Shown here one piece after another: positions 45,501 to 54,241 of a stretch of DNA of 64,000 nucleotides. Position numbers and translations under genes: made by a program. The first letter of the stretch is position 1, and each line of letters starts with the position of its first letter. The notes under the pieces were generated by a model. It did not search any database. It was not told the origin of the DNA and saw nothing but the letters and a program-made list of their open reading frames with translations. The stretch is from Flammeovirga yaeyamensis (GTDB taxonomy: Bacteria; Bacteroidota; Bacteroidia; Cytophagales; Flammeovirgaceae), in contig NZ_CP076133.1 in assembly GCF_018736045.1 (NCBI RefSeq), positions 496,001 through 560,000 of the forward strand. Direction: 5' to 3'.

Positions 45501-47288
45501 ATGAAGTACACACATTATAGATATATCGTTCTCATGATACTCGGACTATGGTGTTCTTCTTGTGAAAGATACCTTGATAGTGTCGAAGAATCTATTGTTA
45601 CGGACGAAGATATATTCTCTAATTTCGCAGATTTTAGAGCATATCTAGATCATGCATACTATGGCATTTTCGATTTTCATTTATATAAACAAAATACAGC
45701 AATTAGCACTGTTTCCGATCAGTTTCAATGTCCAAGTAATACGGCATGGCAAGACTATGCAAAGTATGTAAATACGGGCTTATACGATAATGGAGCAAAT
45801 GCCTTTGAAGTCGGTTGGCAAAAATCAAATGGTTATGGTGAAGCGTCAACACTTTACAATGCCATGACTGCTTTGCGAGTTTGTAATATGGTCATCGAAA
45901 GAGCTGAAATATCAGATGCGATTACTGAAAATCAAAAGAAAGATCTTCAGGGACAAGCTTATTTTTTAAGAGCGTTTTTCCATTTTGAAATGATCAAACG
46001 ATATGGTGGTTTTCAATATATCGACAGAGTGTATCAATTGGACGAAGACTTGGATTTCGAACGTATGACTTACGAAGAAACCACACAGCGTATAGTCCAA
46101 GATTGTGATTTGGCCATTGAATTGTTGCCTGATAATAGATCCGGTAGGTTATATGGAAGAGCAACGGGTACTATGGCTCGTTTCTTAAAGCATGTGGCTT
46201 TATTATACGATGCGAGCCCTACAATGAATATTTCAAATGGGTATGGCAACAGCTATAATGAGGAGAAAAGTATTTTAGCTGCCACCGCTGCTTGGGAAAC
46301 CATCAATAAAGCAACAAGTGCAGGTTTTTCATTAGTCAATGGATTGACAAAAAATGAATACTCAGAGATTTTTTACAGTCGAGATGTTGTAGCCTCTTCA
46401 GAAACTATTTTTCCAAAACTGAAAAATGGATTTATTGGATATGGATCAACTTTAAAGCAATTGTATATCCCAAGATCATTTGGGTTAAATAATAACAGGT
46501 ACACATTGGCGACTCACAACCTTGTACAAATGTTCGAGACGGTGAATGGTTTAGCTATTGAAGACGATCCTACTTACGATCCTCAAAAACCCTATGAAAA
46601 TAGAGACCCTCGTTTAGGGTATTCGGTGTTATTTCACGGTTCTGAACAAGGAATTGATGTAAACGGTAGACCTAGAGTTTTGGATTTCTCTTATGATAGT
46701 GAAGGCGATCCATTAAAAAATGGCGAAGATATTACAGGTGCAGGACCTGATATTATCACTGGTTATTATATGAGAAAATTCTGGCCAGAAACCGCCAATC
46801 CTTGGCAACAAGATGGGGCTTATTTTATGAATTGGTCTTATATGAGACTGACCCAAGCATATTTGGATTATGCCGAAGCAGCCAATGAAGCGTATGGTCC
46901 AAATGGAAAAGCACCCGAAGCCAATATTACGGCTGTTGATGCCATTAATATTGTTCGTGCAAGAGTTGGTATGCCTCCTGTGAATGCTATGTATACTACT
47001 GATAAAGTGACTTTTAGAAAGAGAATTTGGAACGAAAGAAATGTAGAGTTAAATGGAGAATTTCAGCGATGGTGGGATATGCGTAGATGGCATGTGGCAC
47101 ACGAAGCAGAAAATCGAAGAATTAAAGGCATGAGGGTAACAAGAAACAACACGACTCAAGAAGAAACCTATCAGGTGATTGATGTGGTGGGAGCAACTCG
47201 TGTGTTCGAGGAAAAGCACTATTGGTATCCATGGCCTAGAGATGTCATTTTTATGAGTAACCGATTTAAACAGAATCCAGGTTGGTAA
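45501..47288 (+). CDS. SusD-like surface glycan-binding lipoprotein 1
   Basis: A 595-aa RagB/SusD protein. Signal with lipobox WCSSC (lipid on C21), helical TPR-like core with 'LQGQAYFLRAFFHFEMIKRYGGFQYID', and the C-terminal 'RRWDM/WDMRRWH' and 'FKQNPGW' endings typical of the family. It forms the lid of SusC1 on the cell surface. It is 4 nt from SusC1 and 13 nt before SusC2. Confidence 0.95.
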   Translation: MKYTHYRYIVLMILGLWCSSCERYLDSVEESIVTDEDIFSNFADFRAYLDHAYYGIFDFHLYKQNTAISTVSDQFQCPSNTAWQDYAKYVNTGLYDNGANAFEVGWQKSNGYGEASTLYNAMTALRVCNMVIERAEISDAITENQKKDLQGQAYFLRAFFHFEMIKRYGGFQYIDRVYQLDEDLDFERMTYEETTQRIVQDCDLAIELLPDNRSGRLYGRATGTMARFLKHVALLYDASPTMNISNGYGNSYNEEKSILAATAAWETINKATSAGFSLVNGLTKNEYSEIFYSRDVVASSETIFPKLKNGFIGYGSTLKQLYIPRSFGLNNNRYTLATHNLVQMFETVNGLAIEDDPTYDPQKPYENRDPRLGYSVLFHGSEQGIDVNGRPRVLDFSYDSEGDPLKNGEDITGAGPDIITGYYMRKFWPETANPWQQDGAYFMNWSYMRLTQAYLDYAEAANEAYGPNGKAPEANITAVDAINIVRARVGMPPVNAMYTTDKVTFRKRIWNERNVELNGEFQRWWDMRRWHVAHEAENRRIKGMRVTRNNTTQEETYQVIDVVGATRVFEEKHYWYPWPRDVIFMSNRFKQNPGW

Positions 47289-47301
47289 TTTTTTAATTGA
47301 A

Positions 47302-50300
47302 ATGAAAATGAAACAATCCAATAAAATATATACTCTCCTATTGGTCATCACTTTGATGTTCACTTCTACAATATATGCTCAAAAGACCTATGTTGAAGTG
47401 GAGTGTATAGTAGTCGATGAATTTGATCAACCCATCAACGGAGCTATACTTTCTGTTCAATTGGATGAAGGACAGGAAGATGTTTTTTACACGAATACAT
47501 CGGGTAATGTGACAATTTTAGGAAATGAGGGTGATGAAGTCATCGTTACTGCTCATTTAAAAAAAGCACAACATATTACCCTAAAGCACAGTCAGTCGAC
47601 ACTAAAGATTATCTTAAAAGATCAGCAAGATCGTTACGAAGATGGTTACTATTCTGGAGGTTATAAACTTCAGGAAAGAACAAAATCGGTGGCTTTTTCG
47701 AATGTTGTAAAGCAAGATAAACTCAATAAAGGCTACCCACTAAATTCTGCTACGTCATTAATGGGAACTGACGGAAGTGTTTTGATTGAGCAACTGACCA
47801 GTAACCCTGGTTGGGATTTATCCAATATGACTTTAAGAGGTTTAAATACTTCAGGCAACAATACTCCAGCAGTATATATTGATGGATTCGAAAGAAGCAT
47901 TTATCAAATTAATGTGGATGAAATCGAATCTGTAGAATTCCTAAAAGATATCTCTGCAAAGATATTGGTAGGACCTGCCGCAATTAATGGGGTACTTTGG
48001 ATCACTACTAAAACAGGTCAAGCGGTCAAAAGAAAGATCGATGTTTCTTACGAACAAGGTATTCAAATGCCTAACATCAAATACAATTATTTAGATAGTT
48101 ATGAGTATGCGACCTTATATAATGAAGCTAGATCAAACGATGGTTTGTCGCAGTTATATACTCCTTTCCATTTAGAAGGGTATAGAAACAATACGAACGC
48201 CTTTCAATTTCCGAATCACGAATACACCGATATTCTATTAAAAGATCAGACTACCGTAAGAAATGCCAATGTGTCTCTAACGGGTGCTACTGCAAAAACA
48301 AAGTATATGGTAATTTTCGGTTATCAGCAACAGGAAGGAATGGTAAGTGCAGGTCCAGCAAATGGTTTGGATAGATTAAACATCAGAGCCAACTTAAGTG
48401 CAAAGATGAACGAGTTTATCACATTAAAAGCCAATATTAATGCAAGAACAGAATACATTCAAAGTAGTACATTAACAGGAAGATCGTTGTTTAATATGCT
48501 TTCTACTCACAGACCAAACGAGTACACTTTATTTGTTCCACAAAATACTCACTACAACAATTCAGAAGGATTTGGAGTTTCTAGATATACCAATAGCAAT
48601 GTATATGCAGAGGTAAACGAAAGAGGCTTCTTAAAAGAACAAAGGATTGTTGGACAAACTACTGTTGGATTGGACTTCGATCTAGGGAATGTGGTGAAAG
48701 GTCTTTCAGCTGATTTAAATGCAGGAATCGATACATACAATAGTGTAACTTACGGACAAAAAGCCAATTACAATGCCTTTGTACCTATCTATAGAGCAGA
48801 TACTTTATTAGCTTTAAATCAACGAAGACAGAAAACAGAATTATCAAGTCAAAGCAAAGAATCTGATGATGTTGTGAGAGATTATGCCGCTTATGGTCGA
48901 TTAAAATACAGAAAAAGTTTTGGGGAAGATCATCAAGTTTTGGCTCAAGGAATGTTCTCTTATTTGAGACAAGAGATTAAGGGAAGTAATCAGATTACTG
49001 ATAACACGACAGCTTCTATTTTTGGTAACTACATTTTTAAAAACAGATATTTATTTGAAGGAGCGTTGGCGAATTATGGATCAAACAGATTCGATCATCA
49101 AAGCAGTCAGCTCAACTATTCGGCAGGGTTAGGATGGGTCATCTCCAACGAGAACTTTTTGATAAATCAACCGTGGATCAACTATCTGAAGTTAAAAAGT
49201 AGCTATGGTTTGATCTCCACTGATAGGAGTATTGCAAGCTCACAATGGCATCAGAATGTATGGACCCAAAGTGGTAATGTCTATTTTGGATCGAACAACA
49301 ATACAGCTTATAAAGGAACAATTCTATCTCAAGCAGGAACGACTGGGCTTACTTGGGAAAAGCAAAAGGAATTAAATGTAGGTATAGAAGGGCGTTTATT
49401 CCATCACTTAGGATTCTCTCTTCATTACTTTGATAATCACCGATATGATATTCCAGAACCTATTAATAATACAGTGATTAATGGTCAGGAGTATGCACAA
49501 TATGTGAATTACGGTGAAGTGAAAAACCATGGGGTAGAATGGCAATTTGTGTACAAAAATAACTACCGCTTGTTCGATTATGAGTGGGGAGTTAGTGGCA
49601 TGTATTCACAATCTAAATTGATAGACGGTAATGTGATCCGATATCAAGAAGATGGTTTGAATAGAATTGGTAAACCGATAAACGGTATTTACGGTTACCA
49701 AGCCAATGGATTATTCCAATCGGAACAAGAAATTGCTAATTCACCTTCTCAAAACTTTGGGGTGATAAGACCTGGTGATATCAAGTTTGTCGACCAAAAT
49801 GGCGATGGTATCATCAATAGATCCGATCGAACTTTAATTGGGGATAGTTACCCGGATGTGATCTTGAATACGCACATCAAATTAAACTATAAGAACTTCG
49901 AATTTTATACACAGTTATCGGGCGTTTTTGGTCGAGAGATATTACTTGATAATACCTATTTCTGGAACTACGGAGAAGGGAAATATTCAGGTGTAGTAAG
50001 GGATCGTTGGACAGAGAGTAATCCGAATGCCACTTACCCAAGGTTAACCACAAAGGAGTATCAGAACAACTTCCAAAACAACAGTTATTGGATAGAAGAT
50101 GGTAGTTATGTACGCATCGATAATGTTCAGATTGCCTATTACTGGCCTTTGGAGAAAATGACCAAGAATACTTTTAAAACCATGAAACTATATGCAAGAG
50201 GGCACAACCTATTTACATGGTCGAAAATTAAAGATGTAGATCCGTCGAACATCAATGCCGGGTATTCGAATTTCCCATTATTAACCACTTATATGTTGGG

Positions 50301-50319
50301 TGTTCAGTTGACTATTTAA
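47302..50319 (+). CDS. SusC-like transporter 2 without a clear TonB box
   Basis: A 1005-aa SusC-like protein with signal peptide (to about 27), a short CarboxypepD_reg-like domain (VECIVVDEFDQPINGAIL), a plug (NMTLRGLNTSGNNTPAVYIDGFE, ESVEFLKDISAKILVG) and a barrel ending in 'YMLGVQLTI'. Between them, where EEVVVVGYG is expected, stands 'DRYEDGYYSGGYKLQERTKSV', so the TonB box is degenerate or strongly changed. It is paired with SusD2 10 nt downstream. It may transport a different product of the same glycan. Confidence 0.92.
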   Translation: MKMKQSNKIYTLLLVITLMFTSTIYAQKTYVEVECIVVDEFDQPINGAILSVQLDEGQEDVFYTNTSGNVTILGNEGDEVIVTAHLKKAQHITLKHSQSTLKIILKDQQDRYEDGYYSGGYKLQERTKSVAFSNVVKQDKLNKGYPLNSATSLMGTDGSVLIEQLTSNPGWDLSNMTLRGLNTSGNNTPAVYIDGFERSIYQINVDEIESVEFLKDISAKILVGPAAINGVLWITTKTGQAVKRKIDVSYEQGIQMPNIKYNYLDSYEYATLYNEARSNDGLSQLYTPFHLEGYRNNTNAFQFPNHEYTDILLKDQTTVRNANVSLTGATAKTKYMVIFGYQQQEGMVSAGPANGLDRLNIRANLSAKMNEFITLKANINARTEYIQSSTLTGRSLFNMLSTHRPNEYTLFVPQNTHYNNSEGFGVSRYTNSNVYAEVNERGFLKEQRIVGQTTVGLDFDLGNVVKGLSADLNAGIDTYNSVTYGQKANYNAFVPIYRADTLLALNQRRQKTELSSQSKESDDVVRDYAAYGRLKYRKSFGEDHQVLAQGMFSYLRQEIKGSNQITDNTTASIFGNYIFKNRYLFEGALANYGSNRFDHQSSQLNYSAGLGWVISNENFLINQPWINYLKLKSSYGLISTDRSIASSQWHQNVWTQSGNVYFGSNNNTAYKGTILSQAGTTGLTWEKQKELNVGIEGRLFHHLGFSLHYFDNHRYDIPEPINNTVINGQEYAQYVNYGEVKNHGVEWQFVYKNNYRLFDYEWGVSGMYSQSKLIDGNVIRYQEDGLNRIGKPINGIYGYQANGLFQSEQEIANSPSQNFGVIRPGDIKFVDQNGDGIINRSDRTLIGDSYPDVILNTHIKLNYKNFEFYTQLSGVFGREILLDNTYFWNYGEGKYSGVVRDRWTESNPNATYPRLTTKEYQNNFQNNSYWIEDGSYVRIDNVQIAYYWPLEKMTKNTFKTMKLYARGHNLFTWSKIKDVDPSNINAGYSNFPLLTTYMLGVQLTI

Positions 50320-50329
50320 TTTTAGTGAA

Positions 50330-52012
50330 ATGAAAAGATTAATTATATATATCGGAATAATCATTGGATGTACCTCATGTAATAAATACCTGGAGGCCAA
50401 TTTTGATGGTTCAGTTTCTGATGAAAACGTTTGGACAAATCCAGTTTATGCAGAGGGCGTATTGTTAAACGCTTATGTTGCTCTGCCAGATAATTTTGGA
50501 TTGGAAGAAAGCACATTTCTAGACTGTGTAACTGATAATGCAGTCACCAACCATTATATTTCGATGGTGTACATTAACGGAAATGGTGGTTGGAGAGCAG
50601 ATAACAATGGCACTGGTTTGTGGTATGATTGGTACCAACAAATCGAATACATTAATCTATGGATAAAGTACGGTCAGAATGCCAATTATTATCTTTCTGA
50701 TGCCTTGTTGAACCAACAAATCAAAGAGCGTTTGAATGGGGAGGCTCGCTTTTTAAGAGCATGGTATTATTGGAAGCTTCTGCAAGCCTATGCTGGTAAA
50801 GTGGATGGGGAGTTAAAAGGAGTCCCTTTGTATAATCGCCCTATTGAAAATGATAGAGATTATGCAAACACAACCAAAAGAGCTTCTTATGAAGAATGTA
50901 TCAATTTTATCTTAGCAGATATAGAAAAAGCGATCGAATGGTTACCGGAAGAGTATAATGGTAACGATCATGTTGTAGGGAAGCAACAAATGGGGCGTGC
51001 AACCTATACAGCTGCCATGGCTTTAAAAACTCGTGTTTTGCTGTATGCAGCGAGTCCTTTGTTTGGCGTAAAAGATTGGAGTGAAACAGTAAAAGCTTCA
51101 TTAACCATGATGGCTCATACGAGAACTTCCCTACCATCGATCAAGTGGGATGATTTGGAGTCTTATTACTGTGCCCAAAATCATAATGAAATTATCATGA
51201 GGAAGTTCGATAGAAACAACACTTTCTTTAAAGATAATTATCCTCCTTCATCCAATGGTGATGGTAGAACGTCTCCTTCTCAAAATCTAGCAGATACATT
51301 TTTTGGGAAGGATGGTTATCCTATCGATCATCCCAATAGTAATTACGATCCACAACATCCTTATGACAATGTATCCAATCGTTTTAAAGCCACTATCGCT
51401 TATAATGGATCAGGTTATAGAAATCAAAAGCTAGAAACATTTGTAGGCGGTTTTGATACAGAAGCTCAATATGTAAATGCGACTCGTACAGGAATGTATT
51501 TAAGGAAATGGATGTCGATGCGAGCTAGCGCTGATGGCATTGATGAAACTGTAGGATTGCATTATTATGCCTTATTCAGGTACGCAGAAATCTTCTTAAA
51601 CTTTGCAGAAGCAGCCAACGAATGGGTAGGACCTGATGTTCCCGTAGAATTTGGCGGGGTGAGCATGAGTGCAAAAGATGCAATTAAAGAAGTGAGAAAA
51701 CGTGCTGGTCTAACAAATCATGATTATTTAAATGAAGTGGCAGCTCAAGGTCAGGATGCTTTTAGAACTTTGATTAAGAAAGAAAGACGTATCGAATTGT
51801 GTTTCGAAGGACATTATTTCTGGGACTTGAGAAGATGGAACGATGCTTTAAATAATGAGGTAAAGGGAGTGAAAATTCAGAAACTAGGAGAAGACGAGTT
51901 CACTTACGAATACCCCGTAATAGAAAGAAGAAACTTTGATGAATATATGCGTTTTGGTCCTATTCCTTTTAATCAGGTAGCATTAGGGTTAAGACAAAAT
52001 GATGGTTGGTAA
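50330..52012 (+). CDS. SusD-like surface glycan-binding lipoprotein 2
   Basis: A 560-aa SusD-family lipoprotein. Signal with lipobox GCTSC (C17); 'LNGEARFLRAWYYWKLLQAYAG' is the family TPR motif; the C-terminus has 'KKERRIELCFEGHYFWDLRRWND' and ends in 'ALGLRQNDGW'. It is the lid partner of SusC2. It is only distantly similar to SusD1, so the two pairs are not a recent duplication. Confidence 0.95.
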   Translation: MKRLIIYIGIIIGCTSCNKYLEANFDGSVSDENVWTNPVYAEGVLLNAYVALPDNFGLEESTFLDCVTDNAVTNHYISMVYINGNGGWRADNNGTGLWYDWYQQIEYINLWIKYGQNANYYLSDALLNQQIKERLNGEARFLRAWYYWKLLQAYAGKVDGELKGVPLYNRPIENDRDYANTTKRASYEECINFILADIEKAIEWLPEEYNGNDHVVGKQQMGRATYTAAMALKTRVLLYAASPLFGVKDWSETVKASLTMMAHTRTSLPSIKWDDLESYYCAQNHNEIIMRKFDRNNTFFKDNYPPSSNGDGRTSPSQNLADTFFGKDGYPIDHPNSNYDPQHPYDNVSNRFKATIAYNGSGYRNQKLETFVGGFDTEAQYVNATRTGMYLRKWMSMRASADGIDETVGLHYYALFRYAEIFLNFAEAANEWVGPDVPVEFGGVSMSAKDAIKEVRKRAGLTNHDYLNEVAAQGQDAFRTLIKKERRIELCFEGHYFWDLRRWNDALNNEVKGVKIQKLGEDEFTYEYPVIERRNFDEYMRFGPIPFNQVALGLRQNDGW

Positions 52013-52028
52013 ATAAATCGAACAGACA

Positions 52029-52874
52029 ATGAAAAAAATACTATATATACTTACTCTAGCATGCCTTTTAACAAGTTGTGCATACGATAGTTACTTAAAT
52101 GATTTCGACGAGACAACAGTTTATTTCGCACATCAAACACCTATTAGAACGTTGATAGTCGACGAATATGAACAAATAAAGTTAGGTGTCGCTTTTGGTG
52201 GTCGAAGGGAAAATACCAATAATGAATGGGTGGAATTCGAAGTAGATCCATCCTTATTAGAAGGCACATCTTACACCTTGTTGCCATCGGAATTGTATAG
52301 TTTATCCAACGAGAATTCGATTTCTATTCCAAGTGGAAGTTTCCAAGGAGATATCACAGTAGCTTTTGATATGCAACGTTTAACAGAAGCAGCTGCACCA
52401 ATGACAAATTTGGCTTTGCCTGTTCGTATCACCTCTACTTCATTGGATCAAATTCATGAGTCGAAAGGGTATACTATCATTCTGTTTAAATACATCGCAA
52501 AATTGGATGGCACGTGGTATCAGAAAGGTGTTTCTAAAATGACGGATATTGCTAAAGACTCTTCATGGACGGTGACCTATAGTCAGCCTACTTTAGAGAG
52601 AAATCGATCGAATGTGTTGAATACAAAGACAAAAAATGAAGTGGTAGCAAACGCAATGGGTAATTCCGATTACCACCTTAATATCTTGATGGAAGACAGC
52701 GACATTACTCTTTCAAGCGAGGAAGTCGCCAATTTTGTTGATGATGAAGCTTCGGTATCGGAAGATAAAAAAGAATTGTACATCAAATACAAGTTTGAGC
52801 AGGAAGGCATTCTTCATGAGGTTTCGGATACCCTTATTTTCGCCAAAAGAAATATCGTATTTGAGACGTGGTAG
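52029..52874 (+). CDS. DUF1735-type surface lipoprotein
   Basis: A 281-aa lipoprotein with lipobox LLTSC (C17). Residues about 25-145 match the DUF1735 (BT_3987-like N-terminal) beta-sandwich: 'TTVYFAHQTPIRTLIVDEYEQIKLGVAFGG', 'EFEVDPSLLEGTSYTLLPSELYSLS', 'IPSGSFQGDITVAFD'. The C-terminal half is a second beta domain, possibly of the DUF4361 type. Such proteins are surface glycan-binding proteins encoded next to SusD. It is the last gene of the operon and is followed by a terminator. Confidence 0.82.
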   Translation: MKKILYILTLACLLTSCAYDSYLNDFDETTVYFAHQTPIRTLIVDEYEQIKLGVAFGGRRENTNNEWVEFEVDPSLLEGTSYTLLPSELYSLSNENSISIPSGSFQGDITVAFDMQRLTEAAAPMTNLALPVRITSTSLDQIHESKGYTIILFKYIAKLDGTWYQKGVSKMTDIAKDSSWTVTYSQPTLERNRSNVLNTKTKNEVVANAMGNSDYHLNILMEDSDITLSSEEVANFVDDEASVSEDKKELYIKYKFEQEGILHEVSDTLIFAKRNIVFETW

Positions 52875-52903
52875 GTGAAGATTCCATCATTCAAAATAAT
52901 AGA

Positions 52904-52938
52904 AGGTGAATTCATTTTTTATGGGTTCACCTCTTTTT
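52904..52938 (+). terminator. Terminator of the ten-gene operon
   Basis: AGGTGAA (52904-52910) and TTCACCT (52926-52932) form the stem, with a T6 run after it. It is the first convincing terminator after the one at 32649-32679. Confidence 0.75.
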
Positions 52939-53153
52939 TATTTTTAGAAAATTTAAGGTTTATGTTTTGTTAACAGAGTTTTGGAACTCAGAAAATGTAC
53001 TTTAAGTATTCAAATTCAAGGTTTTATTGGAAATGAAGGTTGAAATAAGGTTTTCATTAAGAACAAAACGATTAAGCAGTCGTAAATATAATTGTTTCAA
53101 GAAATTTTGATATCTTGTAGCTATAATCTACAAAAACAATCTAACTCGATAAT

Positions 53154-54176
53154 ATGAACAACTCCCTTACCTCTCGTATTGTACTTCTATTATTTTTAAC
53201 CATTTCCACTTCATTATTTGCTCAAGAAAACTCATCTAAAGAAGGTGTAGAATTCGAATTTACTTGGGAAAGATATGCCGATGAAATAAATAGAAGCTAC
53301 CACTTCTTTAACATCAACAATAATTCTGATCAAGACATTTACATTACTGGCGTGCTAACAATTCACGCTAATTTTGGAGGGGAGAAAAGAGTGGGAGAAG
53401 AAGTGTATGACCTTGTTATTGCGAAAGGAGAAACGATGAAACAATTGGTGATCAATACCAACGGTTTGACATCATTTACTGATTTTGACCTTTCACAAAT
53501 TAAGATTCATAAGTTTTCTAGAACAACAGAAATAACAAAAGCTCTTGCAGATGGTTTTATTTTAATCGATTCAATTAATCAAAAAAATCCAATTACAATT
53601 ACTACCACTAAACTAGGTAATGTAAAATTGTATGACGGAGTAGATTTCGAAGTTGAAGCAAGTAAGCTGACTACAGCATCAAATATTTCTTTTGAATATG
53701 AAATGTATTATCCTGATCAAGTGGTTACACAAGAATCACAGGCACACGATAATCTTCCTATGAAAAGTCAGGTATTCCACTGCTACGGAATCAATCATTT
53801 GATGTTGATTAAGCCAACCAATTTGGTCATAGACGGTGAAAAATATCCAATTGATGCCACTTCAATTCAATTGCCATCAACCTATCAAAATAAAATTGCG
53901 AAATACCTTCCAGCCCAGCAAACAGCTACAGATGCTGTTGTTGCAGGTGGTACAGATAATGGAACGGTATCAGAAAACGAAAGAATACAGTTGTTAAAAG
54001 CTGAAATGGACAAAGCGGTTTCTGCTGAAGATTACAGCAAAGCAGCACTGTTAAAAGAAGAAATTGGTATCCTAAAACAAATTTCAGAGGCAGTGAATGC
54101 AAAAGATTACATTAAGGCAGGGGAGCTTCAAAAAACATGGAAAGAGAAGTTTGGAGATGAGGTGGCGTTGGAGTAA
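53154..54176 (+). CDS. Exported protein with UVR-like helical hairpins
   Basis: A 340-aa protein with a signal peptide (to about 24). Residues about 30-245 form a beta-rich region of no family that I recognise (FFNINNNSDQDIYITGVLTI...). The C-terminal part (about 270-335) carries two helical units, 'RIQLLKAEMDKAVSAEDYSKAALLKEEI' and 'AVNAKDYIKAGELQKTW', close to the UVR (UvrB/UvrC interaction) pattern, which is usually intracellular. Here it is probably a reused helical hairpin for protein contacts. It is a single gene between terminators. Confidence 0.6.
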   Translation: MNNSLTSRIVLLLFLTISTSLFAQENSSKEGVEFEFTWERYADEINRSYHFFNINNNSDQDIYITGVLTIHANFGGEKRVGEEVYDLVIAKGETMKQLVINTNGLTSFTDFDLSQIKIHKFSRTTEITKALADGFILIDSINQKNPITITTTKLGNVKLYDGVDFEVEASKLTTASNISFEYEMYYPDQVVTQESQAHDNLPMKSQVFHCYGINHLMLIKPTNLVIDGEKYPIDATSIQLPSTYQNKIAKYLPAQQTATDAVVAGGTDNGTVSENERIQLLKAEMDKAVSAEDYSKAALLKEEIGILKQISEAVNAKDYIKAGELQKTWKEKFGDEVALE

Positions 54177-54194
54177 TCTAATAAGGTTTTAAAT

Positions 54195-54237
54195 AAAAAG
54201 CAGTATCGATAATAATGAGTTATTGATACTGCTTTTT
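54195..54237. terminator. Bidirectional terminator between convergent genes
   Basis: AAAAAGCAGTATC (54195-54207) pairs with GATACTGCTTTTT (54225-54237), a 13-bp stem. T runs follow on both strands. It separates the gene 53154-54176 from the minus-strand gene ending at 54242. Confidence 0.92.
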
Positions 54238-54241
54238 TGTT

